Shown: positions 23,432 through 34,739 of the stretch, one piece after another
How positions within the stretch are numbered: position 1 is the first letter of the stretch
Layout of the letters: the number at the start of each line of letters is the position of its first letter
Origin: Garcia nutans
Lineage: Eukaryota > Streptophyta > Magnoliopsida > Malpighiales > Euphorbiaceae
Direction of reading: 5' to 3'
NCBI GenBank assembly: GCA_947685225.1
Contig: CANTUV010000004.1
Coordinates: 12,307,001-12,371,000, forward strand
DNA: 64,000 bases
Notes under the pieces: model-generated
The model's input: only the letters and a program-made list of their open reading frames with translations
The model's database searches: none
Told to the model about the DNA's origin: nothing
Program-made: the position numbers and the translations under genes

Positions 23432-25080
23432 TATGAGCAGAGATTTTTGCCCCCACTCCAGTGGAATGGTTCTTACGACTTTAACACTGTTAGGCTCAGG
23501 GCCTTAGAGAACACGGAGAAAATGGAATCGCCACCCGGACGGGCCAAAAAATAGAAAGGGGTGGATGCCTCAATTCATAAGGAATTCCTAACACCCTATT
23601 AGGTTTAAAATGTTGGGTACGCATGGGGAAGGTGATAAATGGCCCAACACCCCCACAGCGCCCGGTTCATTGAAACTGACCTCCTTTTTAGGTCTTAATA
23701 TTATAAAATTCTTAAATATAATGATATTATCCATACTACATACAATTATAAGAATAAACAAATACTTTATTAAAAATCATAGCAATGTTCAAACAAAAAA
23801 AAATAAATGGACACCCATCTGAGGATGCAAACATGTCCTTACATCGTCTAATGTCTAAAACTAAATAGGACAACAACCAAAAGGTGGAAACATATCCTTT
23901 ACATTAATCCCGAAGTATGAAAATAATAAAATTACATAAAGATTAATGAATGAGGTACCCAATTAATGAAACATACCTCCTATAATTTTAATAAATAAAT
24001 AATAATAAAAAAAATATTCATCCATGATAAATTAAATAATTCAAACATCGAAATTAAATAAATTGATCACCAAAATATATAATAAACTACATAATCAAAT
24101 CCAAAACTAAATAAAGAAATAAATGTATAAGCTTAGGGTTCACATCTTAAATTAGGGCTTCTTGAATTTTAGTAACTAAATTAGGGTTTTAAATAAAGGA
24201 AGTTAAACATAAAGACTTATAATACACAAATAAATATTAACCCCTTCGATGAGCGCATACGGCGGTCCTACTATTGAAAATTAAGATTTTAGGGTTTTTA
24301 AAATATATTTTTGTTATTGTGATATTTAAGGGTTTAAAGAATAGTTGAAATAATTTAAATAAAATAATGAAACAAAAATGAAAATAAAACAATGAAAAGG
24401 AATATTTGAATTACTGTAATCTTAAAAATAATTTAAATGAAAAATTGCAAACCTCCGTCATAGGTTCCACCATTATTTAAGCTTGTAAATCTTGGTTGAA
24501 ACAAGTTGAAGACAGCTGCGTATAGTACTGCCTTCTGGTTGGTTGTTATTTTCTTTTGATCTCTTTCTTGCTCTCTGTCTCTGTTCTTAATCCAAATTCC
24601 TAATAGCTGCTGACTCTCCAAGTTTCAAAAGTGAAGTCCAAAGTCTGAGCCAAAAGTTATTAAAACCTTCTTTGTCGTCCCAAAAGTCTTTTTAAAAACT
24701 AAAGTCTGAATGGAAAAATTGGCAAAGTCAAAGAATCCCTCTGTCGAAAAAAGACTCTCAATATAATTTTTTTAAAAGTCCCCACTTATGTGTTTTAATC
24801 TGTTATTTATAGGAAAATAAAAAACCTAATATGATTTGGTTAAGGAAAATTAAAACTATATAGGAAATAAAATTTTTAAAACTGAGTAAAATAATGTTTT
24901 GGCTAAATTGGCAGGGCGCGTGCTGCCAGGATTGCTGGCACAGGCTGCCATGGGCTGCTGGGGCGCTGGGCTACCGTCGGCTGCTAAGCTGGACAATGAG
25001 GATTTGTTGCGCTGGACAATGAGGATTTGTTGCGCTGGACAATAAGGATAGGGGTGAGCTGGCGAGCGTTGCTCGTAATT
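23432..25080 (-). repeat. 5' LTR of copy B (type I), truncated
   Basis: It begins TATGAGCAGAG, a variant of TGTGAGCGGGG, and follows the family pattern to a TATA box (24804-24812, minus) and a GC-rich block from about 24910. The outer terminus (GGGTCTACA) is missing because the sequence is cut at 25081 by a family 2 LTR fragment. The stretch around 24230-24320 matches the copy A LTR and not the type II LTRs. Confidence 0.75.
24988..25050. repeat. 23-bp tandem repeat, 2.7 units
   Basis: GCTGGACAATGAGGATTTGT followed by TGC, repeated at 24988, 25011 and (partial, AATAAGGATA) 25034. It lies in the GC-rich block of the copy B LTR. Confidence 0.9.
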
Positions 25081-25170
25081 TGTAACACCTCTATACCCTG
25101 TATACGTACCAAGCATGCTTGAACGATTGTAATATACGTATACTGAATATAGAAAATGCCACGATTTAAA
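25081..25170 (-). mobile_element. Terminal fragment of a family 2 LTR
   Basis: It begins TGTAACACCTCTATACCCTG and continues through AATATACGTATACTGAATATAG, the outer ~85 bases of a minus-oriented family 2 LTR, then stops. No target duplication or other end is found. Confidence 0.75.
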
Positions 25171-25480
25171 AAGACACAACAAATATCTTTGTAAATAAGT
25201 GAAACCAATCTCAAACAAATAAAAGAAATCCAAAAGACACTATATACAAAGGGAGGTATATATGGGTGAGAAAGCTCCAGTAATCTTGCAAAGAGAAGAA
25301 ATATATGGGTGACACCTGGGTATATGGGTGTTACAAAGGGAGGTATGTTGAACCTCCAAAAGACACATTGGGCAAAGGAAATGATTATTTGCAAGGTCAT
25401 GAAGAAGCTATCGACTGACATGTTGAGGCATAGTTTGAAATAGATGAATCCCTGACTCTGCTGCTTGGGGTCTCCATTAT
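25171..25480. other. Scrambled junction with templated filler DNA
   Basis: Short blocks copied from nearby appear out of order. AGAAAGCTCCAGTAATCTTG occurs here (about 25269) and again at about 25785. ACAAAGGGAGGTAT occurs twice (about 25246 and 25334), as does TCCAAAAGACAC. The orientation of family 1 sequence flips from minus to plus across the region. Confidence 0.65.
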
Positions 25481-26125
25481 TCATATATTCAACATCTTAA
25501 AGATAAAAGCAATAAATGCAAAAGCTTTCGATTATTCCAATGCAAGACTTGACCAAGCATCAAAATGGAACCAATGAGAACACTTCTACTGAACACCTCG
25601 GTCTGTGAGTTGATGGAACAACTGTAAGTATTATTCATGCATATCCTGCATACATGAGCATATCACATCGCACTTTCTTGTCTTGTGTTGTCTATTCTTT
25701 GGCAAAATGAACAGCAAACACCTTGTGAAGTAAAGAATCAAAAGAAGATATCAAATCAGGGGGGCATAGAAAGCCCATTGCTGGAGAAAGCTCCAGTAAT
25801 CTTGCAAAGAGAAGAAATACGTGCTTGTGCGAAGAACTAGACAACAACAACATCGATCAGAGTCCACATAGAAAAATCATGGGTTTGAGCCTACATAGGG
25901 GGAAAAGTTTCTCCTTTTCAATTTTTTGAGTTTATATATAAAACATTTTCAAACTCACTAGCAAATATCTTGCCACGCAGGGGGGAAAAGGAGAGGATAT
26001 GAAGGCTAGCTAAAAAGGGCTGAATTTTTTGCAAAAGTGCAAAGGAAGAACAAAAAAAGAATGGAATAAAAAAAAGAAAATTATAATTCTCAAAAGAATG
26101 AAGATGCAAAAGACAAAAGATCAAT

Positions 26126-27212
26126 CCAGCTAAAAGAGCTGAAGCTAGGGTGAAGACCCGATCTCAAAGGATGAAGATCCATTTTCAAGGGTAAAGACCT
26201 GATCTCAAAGGATGAAGATCTATTTTCAAGGGTAAAGACCTGATCTCAAAGGATAAAGATCCATTTGAAAGGGTGAAGATCCAATCTCAAAGGATAAAGA
26301 TCCACTTACAAGGGTTAAGACCCGATCTCCAAGGATGAAGATCCATTTTCAAGGGTGAAGGCCCAATCTCAAAGGATGAAGATCCATTTTCATGGGTAAA
26401 GACCTTATCTCAAAGGATGAAGATCCTTGGCAAGGGTGAGACCCGATCTCAAAGGAAGAAGATCCATTTTCAAGGGTGAAGACCCAATCACCAAGGATGA
26501 AGATCCATTTGCAAGGGTGAAGACCCGATCTCAAAGGATGAAGATCCATTTGCAAGGGTGAAGACCCGATCTCAAAGGATGAAGATCTATTTTCAAGGGT
26601 AAAGACCTGATTTCCAATGGATAAAGATCCATGTTTCAAGGGTAAAGACCCAATTTCCAATTGATAAAGATCCATACTTCAAGGGTAAAGACCCAATTTC
26701 CAATGGATAAAGACCCATGTTTCAAGGGTAAAGACCCGATTTCAAATGGATAAAGATCCATATTTCAAGGGTAAAGACCCGATTTCCAATGGATAAAGAC
26801 CCATGTTTCAAGGATAAAGACCAGATTTCAAATGGATAAAGATCCATATTTCAAGGGTAAAGACCCGATTTCCAATGGATAAAGATCTATGTTGCAACGG
26901 TAAAGACCCGATTTCCAATGGATAAAGATCCATGTTTCATGGGTAAAGACCCAATCTCCAATGGATAAAGATCCATGTTCCTAGGGTAAAGACCCTATTT
27001 CCAATTGATAAAGATCCATACTTCAAGGGTAAAGACCTGATTTCCAATGGATAAAGACCCATGTTTCAAGGGTAAAGACTCGATTTCAAATGGATAAAGG
27101 TCCATATTTCAAGGGTAAAGACCCGATTTCCAATGGATAAAGATCCATGTTTCACGGTTAAAGACCTAATTTCCAATAGATAAAGATCTATTTTTGGTGG
27201 GTAAAGACCTAC
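26126..27212 (+). repeat. Tandem array (~41-bp unit) in copy G
   Basis: About 26 units. The first part is built on GATCTCAAAGGATGAAGATC plus CATTTTCAAGGGTGAAGACC. From about 26600 a variant with GATTTCCAATGGATAAAGAT dominates, so the array holds two homogenised blocks. The inverse of the same array is at 38690-39015 in copy C. Confidence 0.9.
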
Positions 27213-27283
27213 AATTCATAAAAATGGAACAACCAGTTATGCCAGAATTCTCAACTGATAAAAGGTCAGTCAAATCAAATTCA

Positions 27284-27832
27284 TTCTCGGGTCCAAGTAC
27301 CCAATCTCAGGTCCAAGTGCCCAAATCAAATCAATCTCGGGTCCAAGTACCCAAATTCAATCAAATCTTGGGTCCAAGTACTCAATCTCGAGTCCAAGTG
27401 CCCAAATCAAATCAATCTCGGGTCCAAGTACCCAAATCAAATTAATTTATAGTCCAAGCACCCATTCTTGGGTCCAAGCACGCATTCTCGGGTCCAAGTA
27501 CCCAAATTAATTCAAGCTCGGGTCCAAGTACCTAATCTCGGGTCCAAGCACCCATTCTCGGGTCTAAGTACCCAAATCCAATTCAATCTCAGATCCAAGT
27601 ACCCAATCTCGGGTCCAAGCACCCATTCTCGGGTCCAAGTACCCAAATCAAATCAATCTCAGGTCTAAGCACCCATTCTCGGGTCCAAGTACCCAAATCA
27701 AATCAATCTCGGGTCCAAGTACCCAATCCTGGGTCCAAGTACCCAAATTCAATCCAATCTCGGGTCCAAGTACCCAATCTCTAGTCCAAGTACCCAAATC
27801 AAGTTTAGTCTCGGGTCTAAGTACCCAAAACA
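27284..27832 (+). repeat. Tandem array (20-31 bp unit) in copy G
   Basis: About twenty units of CTCGGGTCCAAGTACCCAAA with or without a TCAAATCAAT extension. The inverse is at 37970-38625 in copy C and 8282-8490 in copy B. Confidence 0.9.
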
Positions 27833-27906
27833 AATTTATATCACCATCTAAAAAATTAAGTCTTATTGCTTTTCACTCTCTTTCACTAAAGTTTCAGATC
27901 ATTCAA

Positions 27907-27919
27907 GCAAGGGGTAAAC
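27907..27919 (+). promoter_or_regulatory. Polypurine tract of copy G
   Basis: GCAAGGGGTAAAC abuts the LTR start TGTAGATCC at 27920, in the standard position for the second-strand primer. Confidence 0.7.
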
Positions 27920-30083
27920 TGTAGATCCTTAATTTTTTACCCGGTTCGATCCAATATATTTTAATTAGTCCAAAATAATTTTTGCATTGTCCAATATATT
28001 TTAATTAGTCCAAAATAAATTTTGTTATTTTAATTAAATAATTTTTGCTTTAGTGTCTAATTTTTATTAATAAAAAATAAAAATAATAATAATAAACAAT
28101 AAAAATGAAATAAAAAATAAAGTAAAAAAAAGGAAGGGGGGTCGGCTGCGGCGAAATGGCCCGTAGGCCCGTTTCACCTGTGCTGCTGCAGCCAGCTGCG
28201 ATAGCTTTTTCGCCAACGCATTTTTTCGCAGCCAATTTTTTTTGCCAGCGCAATTTTTCCGCAGCAGTTTTTTTTCGCCAGCGAAATTTTTCCGACACAA
28301 ATTTTTCGAAACCTAATACAATTAGGTTTTGATTTCCTTTTCTTATCAATATTATGTTTCGTGAATAATTAGGAATTAACCATAAAACTTCTATAAATAA
28401 GACTAAACAACACAGAAAAATGAATAGAAAGAAGGAGGAAATCATACAGAAACTTGGGAAAAATTGGAGACCGAGACTGTAAAGGAAAACCTTGAATAAA
28501 GCTGATTTTTTGAGAGAGCAGAAAAACAATTCAAGCAATTCAAAGGCAGCAAAGCTTGTCTTTGATTTTGTTCATCCAAGAAGAAATTTTTGGTGGAACC
28601 AACAAACCAGGATATGCATCAATTGTTTAAATTTATCTTCACAGTAGCTTAAATTATCAAATTGTGTCTTTTAATTCAAAAACCTAATAACCTCAATTCA
28701 CTTTTTCTAAAGTTTAAAAACCTTAATTCGTTGCTTTGTTTTCCAAAAAGTTTAAAGTTGTTATTTTTGTTTCTTCAAAACCCCAAAACCTTAATTTGCT
28801 TTCCAAAATTTCAAAATCCAAAATTGAGTTCTATTTCTTTCCAAAAGCCCTAAAAACTTATTTTTTTCTTCTATAAACTTTATTCATTTGATTTATTTTC
28901 ATAAATTTTCATAAAATTATCAATTGTTTTTCCAAATTCTAAAAACTAATTAATTGTCCGAAACCCTAATTCAAAAATCCTAAAACCCTAATTCAACTCC
29001 AAAACTCAAACAGTGGACCCTAACACCTTTAAAACCTAAACCCTAAAGTTTTCTAAACCTTAATCCTTCAAAACTTTAAAAACCATATAAACATAATTTT
29101 ACACAGTAAGCTCAAAATGATAATTCATTAACCGTAAATTACAATCTAAGCGTTTTAAAGAGCCCAAACTCTAAATTCATGATTTTACATCACAAACCCT
29201 AATTTGGTGAATCAAAGAATTACATCAACCTTTTAAAACATAAAACCTTAATCTATTTTAATTCCTTAAAAAAACTCACAGTAGCCAAATTCCATAAATT
29301 CCAAAACCCTAAACGCATGAAATAAAGAACCCTAAATAGTAGTTATAATTTAGATGTTTATTTGTCTTATTCAATTCTATATTTGATTATGCTTTGATTT
29401 ATTTTATATGCTTTAATTTATTTAAGTTCAATGCTTGGTTCATTTAATTTATCATGGATGGATGTTTCCTTTTTATTGATGTTTAATACCTTTGATGAAT
29501 GATTTATTTATGATGAATGGTTATTTACTTTTATCAATTTATTTAGATTTCCAAATGTTGTAAGAGGTATGTTTTCACTTGGTGGATACCTCATTGGTTA
29601 AATATCATGTAATTTAAATTGCTTTTCTATTTTAGAACTAATGTAAAGGACATGTTTTCTACCTTTCGGTGGGTGTCCTATTTAGGCATGGGATGTAAGG
29701 ACATGTTTCTATCTTCGGATGGGTGTCCATTTATTTATTTTGTTTTGCTTGGACATTGCTTTGATTTTAATATAATGATGCTTTCTTTTTATTGTGTGTA
29801 ATATGGATAATGTTGTTATATTTAAGAATTTTATAATATTAAGACCTGTAAAGGAGGCCGGTTCCAATGAACTGGGCGTTGTGGGGTGCTGGGCCATTTC
29901 TCACCTTCCCCACACGTACCTAACTTTTAGAACCCATTAGGGGGTTGGGGATTATTTAGGAATCGAGTCATCCACCCCTTTTCTCCGGACTTAGGTCCGT
30001 GTTCTCTAAGGTCCCGAGGCTAAACAGTGCCGAAGTCGCAAGAACCATTCCACCGGGAGTGGGGGCAAAAATCACCGCTCACA
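27920..30083 (+). repeat. 3' LTR of copy G (type II)
   Basis: 2,164 bases from TGTAGATCCTT to ACCGCTCACA. It contains the GC-rich block (about 28140-28300), a TATA box (28391-28399) and many AAACCCTAA telo-box motifs between 28960 and 29340. No primer site follows, in keeping with a 3' LTR. Confidence 0.88.
28391..28399 (+). promoter_or_regulatory. TATA box of the copy G LTR
   Basis: CTATAAATA, conserved in place with the other long family 1 LTRs, about 470 bases into the LTR. Confidence 0.65.
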
Positions 30084-31667
30084 CCTGGGTGCAATCTTGC
30101 TTGACTTTAATTTCCTTCTATCTCCTTAGAAGAAATGTAGAACGGATTAAGAAGATCTTCATCTCTTCCTTTTCCTTTTGCACAATCTTAGGAACCCCTT
30201 TTTTTTCCCCTTTTTTGTTTCATTTATTTTTTCTTTTCTTTTCATTTTTTGCTCTTCTCTTTTTTCTGTATATTTTTTCTATATTTTTTCCATTTTTTGA
30301 TTTTTTTTTATTGTTGGGTCCTAACTTCAAAAGAATTGTCTTGCTTGCACTTTTCTATACTTATGACTATGGATGAATGGAGTAGAGTGAGTCTACTTCA
30401 GTGAGGATAAATACTTCATTTTCCTGACTTTATCTCAATGATGACAAAGACTGGAGATATTAAATCTACTTCAGGTAATCTTTAGCTATCCTTGCGGTCT
30501 TGACTATGCATTCATTTCTTCGATCTTCTTTCCCTTTTGTTTCTTGGTGATCATAAGACTTGTCCAAAGTGTAACAATAGCTTAGGGTGGGTCATTGGGT
30601 TTGCAAGCCAATGAAAATTAAGCTAAAATTTTATGAAGGATCAAAGGGACAACTAAGAATTGATATTTAATTGGGTAGATTCTAGTTATTGGCTTACAAA
30701 ACAATTTCTAGATCATCTCTCTCTTAAATAAGTAGAGTACAATTTTGTCTCGAAAGTTCATCAAAGCATGTTCTAAGATGGACTAGGACCTAGACACTCA
30801 TAATTATGTAGGAGCCCTATGTAAGTAAACATACACAACTCAATGATATATAACAACTCCCTCACTTAGTAAAGTCATTCAAATCATGATGCATAGTTAT
30901 ACTAATTTATAAATATCAAGCTAGATTCATCATTGGTTTGGCACCAAAATGAACAAAGACCAATAAAATTTTAATGAAAATAGTTTATTCATACAATCTT
31001 AATTTGAAAAACATAATTGTTCAAGAAAATACCAGAGATAGAAAATAAAGCAAATAACCAAATAAGCTAAGAGAAGTTTGTCAAATGCTAGTCGAAAAAT
31101 GCTCCATTTATTTAGACATATAAAGGGCAAGGATTTTTCCATCATCAAGGATCATTGCTTCATCATCAATAGTTATTCCAAGCTTGCTTAGTAGCACATC
31201 CTCTTTAGAAGTTTCTCCATCCATATCATGACAAGATGCAAGATAAAACTCTCTTTCAATTCTCCCTCCATCATGAAGGTTGTAAGCGGTGGCGCCCTTC
31301 TAAATTTAGACATAGGATTATTTTTAGTATTGGGCTTATCAAGCTTCAACAGCTTTCCTCTATCAATTAAATCTTGGATCTCATGCCTTAATCAAACACA
31401 TTTATCTTTCTCATGCCCTTACAATTGATGGAATTGACAAAAGACCTTGGCATCAAAATTTGATGGCAAAGGCTTGTGTAGAGGCTGAGGTGCCAATGGT
31501 TAAAGCAAATCCATCTTCATTAGATTCTCTAACATCTTTGACAAAGGTTTCACCAAGTCCAACAATTTATACTACTTTGTTGGTTCGGTTGTTGCATTTT
31601 TCTCAACACCTCCACTTTCTCTTTGACTTTGCCCACTGGGTGGTAGCTGCCCTTATTGCTCCACTTA
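30084..31667 (-). mobile_element. gag: Copy D: internal fragment of a family 1 element with short-type gag remnant
   Basis: Minus-oriented internal DNA homologous to 40265-42190 of copy C. It contains a polypyrimidine tract (30195-30315) and, at 31100-31667, the 3' part of a decayed short-type gag (minus): a HKWSNKGSYHP-like segment at about 31665 and the tail region near 31110-31260, broken by stops. It is cut on the right by a family 2 LTR at 31668. Confidence 0.7.
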
Positions 31668-32248
31668 TGTAACACCCCTATACCCCGTATACATACACAG
31701 CATGCTAATACGATCGTAATATACGTATACTGAATAAAGAGTTGCCACTGTTTACTAAACAGATGACTCATCCCTTTTTAAAAACAAGAACAAATTTAAA
31801 AACATTTAAAAGAAACTATAAACACAAATCATAAAGTGTTTATTTAAAAGCAGCGGAAAATATAACAAATATTTACAAATACTTATACATTAAAACTCAA
31901 GTTTTACAAAACATAAAACATATACATGTGTGGCAGTATGTCTTTGATCTTTAAGCTCCACTATCAACGCCTCAAAATCTAGACTCTACTAGGTCTAGAG
32001 GAACTCTCCGGTTCTTCCCTGTCACCTGCGTGATGAATCACAATCGCGCTAAGCCAACGGCTTAGTGGTACAAACTATAATAATCTTATACTTTAATGAA
32101 ATGCAAATGTCATAATCTCAAACGTATAAATAATTCTCAAGAATCTCATTAATATTTATTTCATCATTCATAGATCACAATGAAAACAAAGACAGACTTG
32201 GGCCCAAAAGACACTAATATATTATTCAAAGTTCAGAGTTACTGCTTT
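31668..32248 (-). mobile_element. Partial family 2 LTR, minus orientation
   Basis: It starts TGTAACACCCCTATACCCCG and runs 581 bases to ACTGCTTT, matching the outer part of the minus LTRs at 53847 and 61219. It is then replaced by the start of a plus-oriented LTR. It contains the conserved GCG(C/T)GAT...ATCGCGC inverted repeat with one change. Confidence 0.8.
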
Positions 32249-34721
32249 TGTAATATCCCAAAATGTACCCTAGAAGTTTTGGTATATTTGTTATAATTGG
32301 ATTTTATGTATATGTTTCTAGGGTAAGAGAATAGAATTATATAGAGAATGTATATGTTGTGTATCTGAAAATATATACAACATATACACAAGTCAAAGTC
32401 AAAGAAGGTTAGTGGAAGAAGATATTTAGTTATTTTAAATTAATTAAGTTAATTAGTGGAAATGGGAAATTAAATGAATGGAAGAGGTTAATTTGGATTA
32501 TTTTAATATTATTATTGCTTGGATGAGAGGGTTTTATGGAAAAGTTTGACTTTGATTTCTTTGGTTTCTTTCTTTCTCTCTTTCTTCATCGTGGTTCTCT
32601 TTCCTTTTCTTGTTTGACCATCAAAGAAGAAAGAGAGCAAGAAGAGTTTTGATCTTCCAAGTTTAAGATTGAAGGAAGTTTTCAAGAGATCAAATTGGAG
32701 ATTTAAGAGTTTCCTCATTCTTGGTAAGTCTTTCCACTTGATTCTTTGATTTGTTTGGGTTTGTGAGTTGAAGTTGTGTTTGAGAATGTGTTTGTTTGTT
32801 TTTGGGTGTGTTTAAGAGTGTTTGGTTCTATTGATTTTTGGATTTTGGGGTTGGATGGAAGGAAAGAGTAAGTTTTTTGGTCTAGAAGTGTTGTGGTTGT
32901 GTTTAGGGTGGTGATGATATTTTGGATTGTGTTTGATGTATATTTTGGGTTGTTTTGTTATTTTTGCTAGTTTGATATGGTTTTGGGTATATTTGGGCTA
33001 AGTTTGTTTGAAGTGGATGATGGTGGTAAGAAGAAAAATGTTGGTTCTGAGGTTGTTGTGGCCGGAATCTGGGTTTTTGGTCTAACATGCCCACGAGCAC
33101 GTCCAGGTCTTTAGCCATGTCAATTGTTCTGTGTGGTAGTAGGTTTGACATGGCCAGTAACACACCCGTGTTATTGAACGTGTCATAGCCACTGTGTTAT
33201 TGGGCAATTGACACGGCCATGAGCACGCTCATGTTGTTGGACGTGTCAATATTTCTGAGAGATAGAATGTATTACACGCCCAGTGACACGCCCGTGGTTC
33301 TGAGCGTGTCAAAGCTTCTGTGTTGTGAGTTTAGGGCACGGTCAGGGACACGCCTGTGTGGTTGAGCGTGTCATGTTTAAAGTTTGCCCTAGTTGGTTCT
33401 TAGCCTTATGATCTCATGTGGGTTTCATCATTCTTTTGGAATAGGTTGTGAAGAAGGTGATTTGCCATAATTTAAGAAGTGAAGGATTTTTGGAAGAGGA
33501 AGTCAATAGAGTTGTGTGAGTTGTTTTGAGGTAAGTACAAACCTTGCATTATTGCATACATTCATGTGATTTTGGAACTTATACATTTGAGTATGAATGT
33601 ACTAAGGAATATTATTGCATTGTTGATATATATAAATAATGTTATGTTTTATACAATGTGAACTTTGTGAAATGCAATATGATGTATGTATATTGATTAT
33701 GAGTATTTGAATATGAATTGAAATAGAATGAAATGTGAAGCCATTGTGGTTGGCTATGATATTGTAAATGATGTTGAAGACATGAATTGAGAAAGAGAAT
33801 GGTAAAGAGGTAAATGAATTGATTGTATGCCTAATATGTTATTCAATTTTCAGAGTGCTGGGTTTGGTGGCATGCCTATGAAAGGTAACAGTCTTGCCGG
33901 GTTGAGGATCTCTTCAAATTGAGTTGAATTGAGGTCCAAGAGACTGGGTCTGTTACACTATATGAATTATTGATATGAAATATATGAAAAGTAACAGTCT
34001 TGCCGGGTTGAGGATCTCCTCGATTTCAATCGGGTTGATGGTCCAAGAGACTGGGTCTGTTACTAGTAACAGTCTTGCCAGGTTGAGGATCTCCTCAAGC
34101 TTGTTGAGTTGATGGTCCAAGAGACTGGGTCTGTTACACTATCCATGGATAGAGATATGAGATATATTGCCTACGGGCTTGATCATTGTGATTATAGACC
34201 AAAGCAGTAACTCTGAACTTTGAATATCATATTAAATACTTGTTGGGCCCATTTGTGTCTATGTTATCATTATTGAATGTATGACATTGATATTGACATT
34301 GCATAATATCATTATGGTTTGTACCACTAAGCCGTTGGCTTAGCACGATTGTGATTTATCACGCAGGTGATAGGGTTGAGACGGAAGATTCCTCTAGACC
34401 TAGTTGAGTTTATGCTTAAAGAGTTGGCCTAGAGCTTAAAGATCAGAAAGTCAAGCTATCAATCATGTATATATTTCATGTTTTGTAAATTTTGATTTTT
34501 AATGTATTTGTACTTATTTGTTATAATTTCCGCTGCGTATTAATAAACGTTTTTATCTATTATGTTTTATGAATTTCTTCTAAACCTTTGATATTTGTTT
34601 TATTTCTTTTTGAGTTATGACTTGTATATTTTATAAACTGTGGCATTTTCTATATTCAGTATACGTATATTACGATCCTATAAGCATGCTGTGTACGTAT
34701 ACGGGGTATAGGGGTGTTACA
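32249..34721 (+). mobile_element. Family 2 LTR, plus orientation, complete
   Basis: 2,473 bases from TGTAATATCCC to GGGGTGTTACA. It contains the hairpin (32350-32387), the CACG/CGTG repeat block (33080-33375) and a distinctive repeat block (33885-34138). The flanks (GCTTT and ATTAT) do not match, so no target duplication is seen and the right junction is probably a deletion. No primer site follows. Confidence 0.85.
33885..34138. repeat. Three hairpin-forming repeats within a family 2 LTR
   Basis: Three units of about 65-80 bp, each starting GTAACAGTCTTGCC and ending GACTGGGTCTGTTAC, so each is bounded by the 7-bp inverted pair GTAACAG/CTGTTAC. Related sequence on the other strand is at 61916-61998. 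Confidence 0.85.
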
Positions 34722-34739
34722 ATTATTTTTATATACTTA

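Larger units (their letters stand above)
8282..25080 (-). mobile_element. Copy B: family 1 gag-only element, minus strand, heavily interrupted
   Basis: Pieces in order are the 3' array (8282-8490), non-coding internal DNA (8491-9107, 16525-17998, 19653-21460), decayed short-type gag (21461-22547), leader, primer site (23414-23430) and a type I 5' LTR (23432-25080). It is interrupted by three nested solo LTRs at 9108-16524. Part of it was later duplicated in tandem, giving the second copy at 17999-21116. Confidence 0.75.
25481..30083 (+). mobile_element. Copy G: 3' portion of a family 1 element, plus strand
   Basis: Contains non-coding internal DNA (25481-26125), two tandem arrays (26126-27212 and 27284-27832), a polypurine tract and a complete 3' LTR (27920-30083). 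The gag and 5' half are missing, lost at the scrambled junction. Beyond 30083 the sequence is minus-oriented family 1 internal DNA (copy D), so G was probably inserted into D. Confidence 0.75.

Noticed and set aside
24856..25484. 125- and 166-residue minus frames
   Set aside because: They cross the LTR end and the scrambled junction, joining unrelated sequences; no domain is recognisable.
26349..27833. Repetitive open frames in both strands, like those at 1369-1621, 38245-38619 and 38772-39068
   Set aside because: They read through tandem arrays whose units are not multiples of three in a consistent way; they are by-products of repeats without stops.
28960..29340. Interstitial telomere array
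   Set aside because: AAACCCTAA motifs are scattered and not in tandem, so this is not telomeric repeat DNA; reported as telo-box enrichment instead.
32244..34726. Target duplication for the plus LTR 32249-34721
   Set aside because: Left flank GCTTT and right flank ATTAT differ; the same GCTTT occurs at the unrelated solo LTR 43335-45201 and is treated as coincidence.
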